Positions 1 to 7,126 are shown, counted from the first letter of the stretch. The stretch: 9,004 bases of DNA from Candidatus Rokuibacteriota bacterium (GCA_016206385.1 JACQRS010000102.1:1-9004), one strand, 5' to 3'. Program-made: numbers and translations. The notes: generated by a model not told the origin, from the letters alone.

Positions 1-1515
1 GAGCCACGCGTCACCGTACTGGCCGCGGCCCCCGGTCTGCTTCTTGTACTTCCCCTGGACCTCGGCGCGCCCCTTGATGGTCTCCTTGTACGGGATGCGG
101 GGCGGCAGGAGGTTCACGTCCACGTTGAACTTGCGCTTCATCCGCTCCACCGACACCTCCACGTGGAGCTGGCCCATGCCGGACACCAGCAGTTGCTTGG
201 TCTCCGGGTCGTAGTGGTGGTGGAGCGTCGGGTCCTCCTCCTGCATGCGCTGGAGCGCCGTGGAGATCCTGTCCTCGTCGCCCCGGCTCTTGGGCTGGAT
301 GGCATAGGAGATGGCCGGCTCGGGGAAGCCGATCCGCGCCAGGAGGAAGGGGTTGGCCTCGTCCGTGAGCGTGTCGCCCGTCAGGGTCTCCTTCAGCTTG
401 GCCACGACGCCGATCTCGCCGGGCCCGAGGGCCTCGACCGCCTTCTGGCTCTTCCCCTGGAGCCAGGCGATCTGGCCGAGCCGCTCCCTCACCTCCTTCG
501 AGGCGTTGTAGAGCGGCGAGTCGGACTTCACCGTTCCCGAGTAGACGCGGAAGAGGGAGAGCTTGCCCACGTGGGGATCGCTTACGGTTTTGAAAACGAG
601 GGCCGACACCGGAGCCTTGGGCTCCGGCGGGCGGGCGGAGGCCGCCTTCGTCTTGAGGTCGGTCCCCTCCGCTTCCCCCCGGTCAGCGGGCGACGGGACC
701 GCTTGGACGACGAGGTCGAGCAGCGGGCGGGTCCCGATGTTTTTGATGGCTGAGGCCGCCAGGACCGGCATCACCTTCCCCTCCATGATGCCCGTGCGGA
801 GCGCCTTGAGCAGCTCGGCTTCGCCCAGCGTCCCTTCCTCCAGATACTTGGCCAGGAGCTCGTCGTCGGTCTCCGCCACCGCCTCCACGAGCTTCTCCCG
901 GTACTCCTTGGCCTGGGCGGCGAGGTCGGCAGGAATCTCGGCCTCCTGGGGTTTCATGTCGGCGTAGAGGATCGCCTTCCCCTTCACCAGGTCCACGACC
1001 CCCTTGAACCCGCCCTCGGCACCCACCGGAAGCTGGAGCGGGGTGAGCCGCCCTTTGAGCCGCTTCCCCAGCGACTCCAGGGTGCGCCAGAAGTCGGCCC
1101 GCTCCCGATCCATCCGGTTCACGACCACCAGCCTCGGCAGGGTGTACTCGACCGCGAACTTCCAGACCTTCTCCGTCTGGACCTGAACACCCGCCACCGC
1201 GTCGACCACCACAACCGCAGCCTCCACCACCCGGAGCCCGGCCCGAGCGTCCGAGATGAAGTCGCCGTACCCGGGCATGTCCACCAGGTTCAGCCGGTGC
1301 CCCTGCCAGTCGCAGTACGCGACGGCGGTGTTCAGGGAGATCCTGCGCTTTATTTCGTCGGGGTCAAAATCGGTCGTGGTCGTCCCGTCGTCAACGCGGC
1401 CGAGGCGGCTCACAGCCCCGGCGGAGAACAGGACAGCCTCGACCAGGGAGGTCTTGCCGACCCCGCCGTGGCCCACAAAACCGACGTTCCTGATCTTCGT
1501 GATGTCAATGGGCAT
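1..1515 (-). CDS. EF-G-like translational GTPase (EF-G2 type), C-terminus cut by window edge
   Basis: I translated this from the minus strand: 505 codons are open from an ATG at 1515-1513 to the window edge. Seen: a P-loop at residues 15-22 (GHGGVGKT), a G3 motif at 79-83 (DMPGY), a G4 motif at 133-136 (NRMD), then domains II and III, ending at the GGRGQYG motif that opens domain IV. About 190 C-terminal residues should lie outside. Canonical EF-G has an AHIDAGKT P-loop and DTPGH; the Gly-rich P-loop and the Tyr in place of the catalytic His are typical of the EF-G-like paralogues (EF-G2/FusA2), whose role in translation is poorly defined. The start is supported by a GAGAGGG ribosome site about 5 bases upstream and by the usual N-terminus (ITKIRNVGFVGH). 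It is divergent from the thioesterase gene. I infer a paralogue, not the main fusA: no rpsL, rpsG or tuf gene is nearby on the visible side. Confidence 0.93.
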   Translation of the reverse strand, partial: MPIDITKIRNVGFVGHGGVGKTSLVEAVLFSAGAVSRLGRVDDGTTTTDFDPDEIKRRISLNTAVAYCDWQGHRLNLVDMPGYGDFISDARAGLRVVEAAVVVVDAVAGVQVQTEKVWKFAVEYTLPRLVVVNRMDRERADFWRTLESLGKRLKGRLTPLQLPVGAEGGFKGVVDLVKGKAILYADMKPQEAEIPADLAAQAKEYREKLVEAVAETDDELLAKYLEEGTLGEAELLKALRTGIMEGKVMPVLAASAIKNIGTRPLLDLVVQAVPSPADRGEAEGTDLKTKAASARPPEPKAPVSALVFKTVSDPHVGKLSLFRVYSGTVKSDSPLYNASKEVRERLGQIAWLQGKSQKAVEALGPGEIGVVAKLKETLTGDTLTDEANPFLLARIGFPEPAISYAIQPKSRGDEDRISTALQRMQEEDPTLHHHYDPETKQLLVSGMGQLHVEVSVERMKRKFNVDVNLLPPRIPYKETIKGRAEVQGKYKKQTGGRGQYGDAWL

Positions 1516-1542
1516 GCCAACCCTCTCAAAAAGACGGATGAA

Positions 1543-1571
1543 ATGCTACCACACCGTCTTCCGGCTCGCCA
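1543..1571 (-). promoter_or_regulatory. Candidate sigma70 promoter of the EF-G-like gene
   Basis: On the minus strand, TAGCAT at 1548-1543 (4/6 to the -10 consensus) is preceded by TGG, making an extended -10. A weak -35, TGGCGA at 1571-1566 (3/6), lies 17 bases upstream. Transcription would begin near 1536, giving a leader of about 20 bases that contains the ribosome site. The spacing is ideal but the -35 is poor, so this is tentative. Confidence 0.35.
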
Positions 1572-1597
1572 GGATCAGCGCGCTTCGTCGTTCTCAT

Positions 1598-1609
1598 CCT
1601 ACCGGTAGG
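1598..1609. repeat. 12-bp perfect palindrome in the divergent intergenic region
   Basis: CCTACCGGTAGG is a perfect inverted repeat with no loop. It lies between the two divergent candidate promoters, about 28 bases upstream of the -35 on the plus side and about 26 bases beyond the -35 on the minus side. It could be an operator for a dimeric regulator. A perfect 12-bp palindrome is expected about twice by chance in 9 kb, so position is the only argument for function. Confidence 0.3.
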
Positions 1610-1636
1610 CCTTGCCCGGCCGCAACCGGCGCGGGC

Positions 1637-1664
1637 TTGACAGCACGGTCGCGTCGGGTATGCT
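1637..1664 (+). promoter_or_regulatory. Candidate sigma70 promoter of the thioesterase gene
   Basis: A perfect -35 TTGACA at 1637-1642 is followed after 16 bases by TATGCT at 1659-1664 (4/6 to the -10 consensus). Transcription would start near 1671, giving a leader of about 33 bases that contains the ribosome site GAGGGAGGAA at 1691-1700. The position directly before the only plus-strand gene, in otherwise very GC-rich DNA, supports the call. Confidence 0.6.
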
Positions 1665-1703
1665 CGCGGAGAGTTCACGTGCCCACGATCGAGGGAGGAA
1701 CCG

Positions 1704-2105
1704 ATGGAGATCGATCCGGCGGTGCTCGAGGAAACGCAGCGGGGGACGCTGGCAGAGCTTCTGGGCATCCGGTTCGTCGAAGCCACGAAAGACCGGGTGG
1801 TGGCCCAGCTCACGATCAGGGATGCTCTGAGAACCCATGGCGGCAAGCTGCACGGGGGAACCATCATGGCGCTCGCCGATACCGTGGGGGCCACTGCCAC
1901 GGTGCTCAACCTTCCGCCCGGCGCGGGAACCACCACCATCGAGTCCAAGACCAACTTTTTCGCTCCAGGCCAGGAGGGAATCGTGCGCGCCGAAACGGTC
2001 CCGCTCCACCGCGGCCGGCGCACGATGGTCTGGCAAACGCGGATCACCGACGAGTCGGGAAGGCTTCTCGCCCAGACCATCCAGACACAGATGGTCCTCG
2101 CTTAG
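1704..2105 (+). CDS. PaaI-type hotdog-fold acyl-CoA thioesterase
   Basis: The 133-residue protein is a normal length for the single-domain PaaI/4HBT-II thioesterases, which hydrolyse acyl- or aryl-CoA thioesters in the cytoplasm as hotdog dimers or tetramers. Seen: the signature H50-G51-G52 followed by LAD at residues 57-59, with D59 at the usual catalytic acid position on the central helix, then the strand TTIESKTNFF and a C-terminal strand ending TQMVLA. Asp rather than Glu favours the PaaI-like branch over the YdiI/MenI branch, but the substrate cannot be read from this. The start ATG follows a strong ribosome site, GAGGGAGGAA, three bases upstream. It is the only plus-strand gene, with its own promoter, divergent from the EF-G-like gene and convergent with ispH at 31 bp, so it is probably not part of the hopanoid operon. 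No signal peptide or membrane segment is visible. Confidence 0.9.
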   Translation: MEIDPAVLEETQRGTLAELLGIRFVEATKDRVVAQLTIRDALRTHGGKLHGGTIMALADTVGATATVLNLPPGAGTTTIESKTNFFAPGQEGIVRAETVPLHRGRRTMVWQTRITDESGRLLAQTIQTQMVLA

Positions 2106-2136
2106 TGACGGCAGGATCGGAGGTGGGGTGCGGCCC
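2106..2136. other. Convergent intergenic gap, no terminator seen
   Basis: Only 31 bases separate the thioesterase stop (plus strand) from the ispH stop (minus strand). I find no GC-rich hairpin followed by a T-run on either strand. Termination must be Rho-dependent, or transcripts from the two sides overlap. Confidence 0.6.
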
Positions 2137-3126
2137 TCAGCTCTGTTGGGCGGCAGCCATCCGCGGAGCGAGCGGGTTGCCGCTTTGCCGGGCGATGTCC
2201 ACCAGCTCGTGGGGCAATCCGAACCGGACGTTCTCGTCCACCACGTGCACCTCTCGCACCTCCTCAGCCCCCATCCGGCGGAGTGCGTGCACCGCCTCGT
2301 GGACCAGGAACTCGGGGGTCGAGGCGCCGGCGGTGATCCCCACGCGGGAGGCCCCCTCTAACCACTCGGGCTTGATCTCCCTGATCTCGTTGATGAGGTA
2401 GGCGCGGGTGCCCACGGCCTCGGAGACCTCGCGCAGCCGGTTGGCGTTGGAGCTGTTGGCCGCCCCGATGACCAGCACGACGTCCACCTCCGCGGCCACA
2501 GTCTTGACCGCCGCCTGCCGGTTCTGCGTCGCGTAGCAGACGTCGTCCTTGGAGGGGCCGACAATCCCAGGAAAACGCCGACGCAGCGCATCGATGACCT
2601 CTCGGGTGTCGTCCACCGAAAGCGTGGTCTGGGTGATGTAGGCGACCTTATCGGGGTCCGGAACCTGAAGAGCCTCCACCTCCTCGGGGGTGGAGACCAC
2701 GACGATCCGCTCAGGCGCTTCCCCCGTGGTCCCGATGACCTCGTCGTGGTCCTCATGGCCCACCAGGATGATCGTGTATCCCTCGCGGGCGTAGCGGATC
2801 GCCTCCAGGTGCACCTTCGTCACGAGGGGGCAGGTCGCGTCGATGACCCGCAGCCCCCGCCGCTTGGCCTGCTCCCGGACGGCCGGGGAGACGCCGTGGG
2901 CGCTGAAGATCACCGTCGCGTCGTCGGGAACCTCGTCCAGCTCATCCACAAAGATGGCGCCCTTTGCCCCAAGCGCTTCGACCACGTGGCGGTTGTGGAC
3001 GATCTCCTTCCGCACGTAGACGGGCGGAGGACACACCTGGAGTGCCAGCTCGACGATGTCGATGGCCCGCTCTACGCCGGCGCAGAAGCCGCGAGGTCCC
3101 GCGAGAACGATCTCCTTCAGCTCCAT
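2137..3126 (-). CDS. ispH: 4-hydroxy-3-methylbut-2-enyl diphosphate reductase (IspH/LytB)
   Basis: IspH is the last enzyme of the MEP pathway: it reduces HMBPP to IPP and DMAPP with a [4Fe-4S] cluster in the cytoplasm. The 329-residue protein is full length for the bacterial family. Seen: the three cluster cysteines C15 (PRGFCAGV), C99 (DATCPLV) and C197 (DVCYATQNRQ); substrate-pocket residues H44 (VHNRHVV), H77 (SAHGV), H127 and E129 (GHEDHDEV); TQTTLSVDD near 165-173; and the Ser-x-Asn segment NSSNANRL that binds diphosphate. The ATG at 3126 gives the usual short N-terminus before the first cysteine; the ribosome site is weak (GGTGAT). It lies 46 bp behind the hopanoid operon on the same strand and supplies C5 units to it, but has its own candidate promoter, as expected of an essential gene. 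No anomalies seen. Confidence 0.97.
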   Translation of the reverse strand: MELKEIVLAGPRGFCAGVERAIDIVELALQVCPPPVYVRKEIVHNRHVVEALGAKGAIFVDELDEVPDDATVIFSAHGVSPAVREQAKRRGLRVIDATCPLVTKVHLEAIRYAREGYTIILVGHEDHDEVIGTTGEAPERIVVVSTPEEVEALQVPDPDKVAYITQTTLSVDDTREVIDALRRRFPGIVGPSKDDVCYATQNRQAAVKTVAAEVDVVLVIGAANSSNANRLREVSEAVGTRAYLINEIREIKPEWLEGASRVGITAGASTPEFLVHEAVHALRRMGAEEVREVHVVDENVRFGLPHELVDIARQSGNPLAPRMAAAQQS

Positions 3127-3147
3127 CGCCCGATCACCGTGCGACCC

Positions 3148-3176
3148 AGTATAGCCGACCCCACGGACCCGTTCAA
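3148..3176 (-). promoter_or_regulatory. Sigma70-type promoter of ispH, overlapping the stop codon of the preceding gene
   Basis: On the minus strand, TTGAAC at 3176-3171 (4/6 to the -35 consensus) is followed after exactly 17 bases by TATACT at 3153-3148 (5/6 to the -10 consensus). The start would fall near 3141, giving a leader of about 15 bases. The -35 box covers the TGA stop of the dehydrogenase gene (3175-3173). This is the best AT-rich hexamer pair noticed in the minus-strand gene block. Confidence 0.6.
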
Positions 3177-4222
3177 CTTCGACTCCGTTCCTCTTCAGCG
3201 TCGGGCCGGATCAGCACCTTGAGAGCCTCGCCGCGCGCCATCAGCTCCAGGGCCCCTGGTACTTCGGCCAGGCTCATCTGGTGGGTGAGGAGGCCGTCGG
3301 GAACCACCGCGCCCGACTCGAGGCAGTCCACGGCGCGCCGGACCAGCTGCGGCGTGTGGTGGAAGGCGCCCACCAGGGTCAGCTCGTCGTAGTGGGCACG
3401 CTGGGTGTCGAGCCTCACCGAGGTCCCGGGCGCGCAGCCGCCGAAGAACACCACGGTCCCGCCCTTCGCCACGCTGGCGATCGCCTGCTCCCAGACCTCC
3501 GGGTGGCCCGTGGCGTCCACCGCCACGTCGACACCGCGGCCTTCGGTCAGGGCTCGGAGCGTCGCCACCGGGTCCTGGGCCCCGGCGTCAACCATCTCGC
3601 CAAGACCGAGCGCCCGGACCCGGTCCAGGCGCCAGCCAGCCTTGCCGACCACGACCACGCGCGCGCGGCGCGCCCGGGCCACCATAGCGAGGAGACAGCC
3701 GAGCGCGCCGTGGCCGAAGACCGCGACCGTGTGGCTGGGCTCCACCCGCCCGCGCTCGATGCCGAGGCGCGCGCAGGCCAGCGGCTCGACAAAGGCGGCC
3801 CGGGCCGCCGACAGCGCGGTGCTGACAACCACCAGGTTCTTGGCGGTGAGGCGGGGTGGCAGCGCGATGTACTCCGCGTAGGCCCCGTTCACGAAGAGCA
3901 GGTCCTCGCAGAGGTTCGCGCGGCCGGCTCGACAGAGGGGGCACTCCCCGCACGGCGCCGAATTCGCCGCCACGACCCGGTCCCCCTCGCGCACAGACGT
4001 AACCCCGCGCCCCACCGCGACCACGGTCCCAGCCATCTCATGGCCGAACACCGTCGGGACGCGCGGGATCATGACCGGGTGGCCCCGACGGAGGGTCTTG
4101 ACGTCGGTCCCGCAGGTGAGGGCGACCTCAATCTTGACCAACGCCTCGCCCGCGCCCGGGACCGGGATCGGAACGTCCTCGTAGCAGAGCTGCCCCGGGC
4201 CGTAGAAGACCTGCGCCTTCAC
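3173..4222 (-). CDS. Zinc-dependent medium-chain (MDR) dehydrogenase, polyol-dehydrogenase-like, copy 1
   Basis: The 349-residue protein has a full MDR layout: a GroES-like catalytic domain, then a Rossmann domain. Seen: catalytic zinc ligands C37, H61-E62 (GHE) and E146 in an EPLA motif; structural zinc cysteines C91, C94, C97 and C105; and a nucleotide-binding GHGALG at 170-175. EPLA is the form found in sorbitol and galactitol-phosphate dehydrogenase relatives, so the family reaction would be aldehyde or ketone to alcohol on a polyol-like substrate. The acidic residue that normally ends the second Rossmann strand is replaced by Gly193-Lys194, which leans toward NADP(H). It starts with GTG inside the stop of the second dehydrogenase (GTGA, 4-base overlap) and has no clear ribosome site, so translation is probably coupled. 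As the last gene of the hopanoid run, I infer a role in hopanoid side-chain reduction; the substrate is unproven. Confidence 0.88.
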   Translation of the reverse strand: MKAQVFYGPGQLCYEDVPIPVPGAGEALVKIEVALTCGTDVKTLRRGHPVMIPRVPTVFGHEMAGTVVAVGRGVTSVREGDRVVAANSAPCGECPLCRAGRANLCEDLLFVNGAYAEYIALPPRLTAKNLVVVSTALSAARAAFVEPLACARLGIERGRVEPSHTVAVFGHGALGCLLAMVARARRARVVVVGKAGWRLDRVRALGLGEMVDAGAQDPVATLRALTEGRGVDVAVDATGHPEVWEQAIASVAKGGTVVFFGGCAPGTSVRLDTQRAHYDELTLVGAFHHTPQLVRRAVDCLESGAVVPDGLLTHQMSLAEVPGALELMARGEALKVLIRPDAEEERSRS

Positions 4223-5238
4223 GAGGTCACACCGGTCAGGAAGACCTTGAGCGCCTGGCGGCTCAGGCTGAGCTGCACCGCCTCCGCCAGCCGGGACAGC
4301 GGAAGCCGGTGAGTCACCAGCGGCTCCACCCGGATGTCGCCGCGGACCAAGAGCTCGAAGGCCTCCCCGAGCTCCGCCGGCGAGCTGGAATACGTGGCGA
4401 TCAGGGAAAGTTCCCGGTGGTAGAGCTGGTTGAGCGGCAGCGGCAAGGCGTCTCCGGCGCCACCCGCAAAGTAGTGAAGGGCGCCGCCATCTCTCACCAA
4501 AGACACCAGGGAGGAGAGGATGTCCGCACCACCGGCGGTGATGAAGACCCGATCCACCCCTCTCCCGCCCGTGGCGTCGCTCACCGCATCGGCGAGCGCT
4601 CGGGGCTCCCGGTACGCCTCGGCGCCGAACCGGGCTCCCTGCGCGCAGCGATCAGCCAACCGCTCCGAGCCCAGGACACGGACCCCGGCGCGATTGAGCA
4701 GCTGGACGAACAGGCAGCCGACTGAGCCAAGCCCCACGACCAGGGCAGTGTCTCCCGGCTCAGCCCGCGCCCGTTTCACCGCCCTGAGGCAGCAGGCCAG
4801 CGGCTCGGTGAACGAGGCGGTCTCATCGGAGACCGACTTGGGCACCCTGAAGGTGGCGTGGCGAACGTTGGGGGCGGGCACCCGAAGAAACTCGGCGAAC
4901 CCGCCGGGGTCCAGGTTCACCTCCTTGAAGCTGCGACACATGGACGGGCTCCCCCGCCGGCAGTAGTGGCAGGAAAAGCACGGGACGTGGTGAGCCACGA
5001 CCAGGCGGTCGCCCGCCTCGAAGCGGGTGACCCCTTCCCCGACGGCGACCACCTCGCCCACCACCTCGTGGCCGAAGACGGCCGGGGGCGAAATGCGCCC
5101 TTCCTGGATCTTGGCGATGTCTGTGCCACAGAGCCCGCACCCCCGCACGCGCAGGACGAGCTCGCTAGCTCCGGCGACCGGGTCAGGCCAGGAGCTCCAC
5201 TCGATGACGCCGGGACCGCGATAGACTGCCGCCTTCAT
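4219..5238 (-). CDS. Zinc-dependent medium-chain (MDR) dehydrogenase, polyol-dehydrogenase-like, copy 2
   Basis: The 339-residue protein is a complete MDR enzyme. The frame is open further upstream to 5433, but the ATG at 5238 is preferred: it gives the standard MKAAVYRGPG N-terminus, has GGAGAG five bases upstream, and overlaps the hpnD stop as ATGA. Seen: catalytic zinc ligands C37, H57-E58 and E145 (TEPLA); structural zinc cysteines C87, C90, C93 and C101; and GLGSVG at 169-174. The position ending the second Rossmann strand is Glu192-Arg193, so the acidic residue is kept and NAD(H) is more likely than in copy 1. The two copies share architecture but have diverged clearly, so they are not a recent duplication. 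As in copy 1, EPLA suggests a polyol or sugar-like substrate. Its place directly after hpnD suggests hopanoid tailoring, which is inference. A threonine-dehydrogenase role is disfavoured by the EPLA site. Confidence 0.88.
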   Translation of the reverse strand: MKAAVYRGPGVIEWSSWPDPVAGASELVLRVRGCGLCGTDIAKIQEGRISPPAVFGHEVVGEVVAVGEGVTRFEAGDRLVVAHHVPCFSCHYCRRGSPSMCRSFKEVNLDPGGFAEFLRVPAPNVRHATFRVPKSVSDETASFTEPLACCLRAVKRARAEPGDTALVVGLGSVGCLFVQLLNRAGVRVLGSERLADRCAQGARFGAEAYREPRALADAVSDATGGRGVDRVFITAGGADILSSLVSLVRDGGALHYFAGGAGDALPLPLNQLYHRELSLIATYSSSPAELGEAFELLVRGDIRVEPLVTHRLPLSRLAEAVQLSLSRQALKVFLTGVTS

Positions 5239-6086
5239 GCGGCTCTCCCGAGGCGCGCCCTCGCCCAGCAGGACAGCGCGATGGCGAGCTTGCGCGAAAC
5301 CGGCACGCTCACCCGCTCCCCAAAGACCCTGAACTGGCGGCTCTCGATGGCCTGGAGCAGCGCGAAATAGATCCGCCCCATGATCTCGGCGGCGACGAGC
5401 CGCGGCGCGTCCTGGGCCGGGAGGTGAGTCCACGCCCGCTCATAGAACTGGCGGGCCCGGCTGGCCTCGAAGCGCATCAGCTCCACGAAGGCCGGCGTGT
5501 ACCGACCAGCCTTGAGGTCCTCGGCGCTCACGCCGAAGCGCCGTAGGTCCTCCTGGGGGAGATAGATCCGCCCGCGCGCGGCGTCAGGCTGGACGTCTCT
5601 GAGGATATTCGTCAGCTGAAGCGCCACGCCCAGGTTGATCGCGTAGTCCCGGCAGCGCGGATCGGTGTAGCCGAAGATCTCGATGCAACAGAGCCCGACC
5701 GCCCCCGCGACCCGGTCGCAGTAGGGATAGAGGTCCTCGAAGGTCTCATACCGGGAGCGATCGAGGTCCATCTCCACGCCGTCCAGGATCGCCTCGAGGG
5801 CGCTCCGGGGAATCGGAAAGCGCTTGACCACCGACGCCACGCGCTGGGCCACGGGCTCCTGGGGGTCGCCGTCAAAGCAGCGGGCCAGCTCCTGGCGCCA
5901 CCGGCCAAGCTCCCGACGCTGGAGCTCGGGGACCCCGCCGAGGTCCACGACATCGTCCACGATCCGGCAGAAGGCGTACACCGCGTAAATAGCCTCACGC
6001 TGCGTCCGCGGGAGGAAGAGAAACGCGTAGTAGAAGTTCGAGCGGCTCTTCTTGGTCAACGAGGAGCAGACATCCCGGGGCCTCAT
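5235..6086 (-). CDS. hpnD: Presqualene diphosphate synthase HpnD
   Basis: The 283-residue protein belongs to the squalene/phytoene synthase family. HpnD condenses two farnesyl diphosphates to presqualene diphosphate, the first committed step of the HpnC/D/E route to squalene. Seen: FYYAFLFLP at 18-26, the first Mg-binding aspartate motif DDVVD at 44-48, DGVEMDLD near 102-109, CDRVAG at 123-128, and the second aspartate motif with NILRDV at 160-165 and D168. FYYAFLFLP together with EIFGYTDP at 136-143 matches HpnD better than HpnC. The frame is open to 6152, but the ATG at 6086 gives the family N-terminus, has GGAG upstream and overlaps the hpnA stop as ATGA. The 3' end overlaps the next gene as ATGA. 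A phytoene synthase is the alternative, made less likely by the hopanoid neighbours. Confidence 0.9.
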   Translation of the reverse strand: MRPRDVCSSLTKKSRSNFYYAFLFLPRTQREAIYAVYAFCRIVDDVVDLGGVPELQRRELGRWRQELARCFDGDPQEPVAQRVASVVKRFPIPRSALEAILDGVEMDLDRSRYETFEDLYPYCDRVAGAVGLCCIEIFGYTDPRCRDYAINLGVALQLTNILRDVQPDAARGRIYLPQEDLRRFGVSAEDLKAGRYTPAFVELMRFEASRARQFYERAWTHLPAQDAPRLVAAEIMGRIYFALLQAIESRQFRVFGERVSVPVSRKLAIALSCWARARLGRAA

Positions 6087-7108
6087 GAGCCCGCTCCGCC
6101 CCGGCCTCGCACGTGCGGGAGCGGCGGCGCGTACCCGTGGGCCACGAACCACTCCACCGCGTCGCCGACCGCCTGCTCCACCGGGCTCTGCGGCAGCCCC
6201 AGCTCGCGCACGGCCTTCTCGGGGCTGAAATACATCCGCTTCTTTGCCATCCTCACCGCGGTGAGGGACACGCGTGGCGGGCGTCCGGTCAGGCGCGCCG
6301 CTCCCGCCATGAACAGAGCCCCCAGCCAGGCCACGGCGTAAGGCACCCGGTGTCGTGGCGCGGGGAGACCCGTGATCCGGGCGAGAAGCGCGAAGATCTC
6401 GGCCAGGGAGCAGTTCTGATTCCCGAGGATGTACTTCTCCCCGGCCCGTCCTTTTTCCGCGGCCAGGATGTGCCCCCGCGCGACGTCCGCCACGTGAACC
6501 AGATTGAGCCCGGTGTCCAGAGTCGCGAACATCCGGCCCTTGAGGAAGTCCACGATCATCTGGCCGGTGGGGGTCGGCTTGACGTCCCAGGGACCGACCG
6601 GGGCCGACGGGTTCACGATCACCACCGGCAACCCCCTGGCCGCGAATTCCTCGGCGACCCGCTCGGCCAGGAACTTGGAGCGCTTGTAGGGGCCCACCAT
6701 CTCGTCGAGCGTGACCGGCGTGGTCTCGGTGCCGGGACGGCCGTCCTTGGAGATTCCGAGAGTGCCCACGGTGGAGGTGTACACCACCCGCCCCACCTCG
6801 GCGCGGGCGCAGGCGTCGAGGACGTTCCGGGTCCCGTCCACGTTGGTGCGGTAGAGCGCCTCGGGGGTACGCGTCCAGAGGCGGTAGTCCGCCGCCACGT
6901 GAAACACCACACGGCAGCCGGTCACTGCGCGCCTGAGAGATGCCGGATCAAGCAGATCGCCGGCCACGAGCTCGACCGGGCAACCCACCAAGGCTCGCTT
7001 CTCACTCTCGGGCCTGACGAGGACGCGCACCGAGTGCCCGTCGGCGAGCAGGGCCCGAACCAGGTTTGCCCCGACGAAGCCGGTGCCGCCCGTGACCAGA
7101 ACGTCCAT
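6083..7108 (-). CDS. hpnA: Hopanoid-associated NAD-dependent epimerase/dehydratase HpnA
   Basis: The 341-residue protein is an extended short-chain dehydrogenase. Seen: the N-terminal dinucleotide motif GGTGFVG at 7-13, D51 in GDLLD, HVAA at 70-73, the catalytic S112/T113, Y141 and K145 (YKRSK), then NPSAPVGPWD and a C-terminal substrate domain. The pattern and the neighbours match the hopanoid-associated sugar epimerase family HpnA. Its exact reaction is not established; it is assumed to act on the sugar-derived side chain or head group. The ATG at 7108 follows AAGGCGG. The gene begins 18 bp after hpnG and ends inside the hpnD start. The last dozen or so residues are Gly/Arg-rich and look like a non-conserved tail. 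Loose relatives include dihydroflavonol-reductase-like proteins, so without the cluster the name would be less certain. Confidence 0.9.
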   Translation of the reverse strand: MDVLVTGGTGFVGANLVRALLADGHSVRVLVRPESEKRALVGCPVELVAGDLLDPASLRRAVTGCRVVFHVAADYRLWTRTPEALYRTNVDGTRNVLDACARAEVGRVVYTSTVGTLGISKDGRPGTETTPVTLDEMVGPYKRSKFLAERVAEEFAARGLPVVIVNPSAPVGPWDVKPTPTGQMIVDFLKGRMFATLDTGLNLVHVADVARGHILAAEKGRAGEKYILGNQNCSLAEIFALLARITGLPAPRHRVPYAVAWLGALFMAGAARLTGRPPRVSLTAVRMAKKRMYFSPEKAVRELGLPQSPVEQAVGDAVEWFVAHGYAPPLPHVRGRGGAGS

Positions 7109-7126
7109 GCCGCCTTGGCTCCGGAT

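Noticed and set aside
163..753. A 196-codon plus-strand open frame opposite the EF-G-like gene
   Set aside because: The minus strand encodes continuous EF-G domains II and III here; the plus frame has no recognisable motif.
2106..2136. A bidirectional terminator between the thioesterase and ispH
   Set aside because: No stable inverted repeat with a T-run can be found in the 31 bases.
1256..2401. A 381-codon plus-strand open frame across the EF-G-like gene, the thioesterase and ispH
   Set aside because: It crosses three real genes in wrong frames, has no family motif, and overlaps the well-supported thioesterase frame.
3281..4312. A 343-codon plus-strand open frame opposite the first dehydrogenase
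   Set aside because: It is antisense to a gene with all zinc and Rossmann motifs intact; the composition is Arg/His/Ala-rich with no domain.
5239..5433. A 65-codon N-terminal extension of dehydrogenase copy 2
   Set aside because: It overlaps the conserved C-terminus of hpnD and is Arg/Gly/Ala-rich; the family N-terminus begins at the ATG at 5238, which has a ribosome site.
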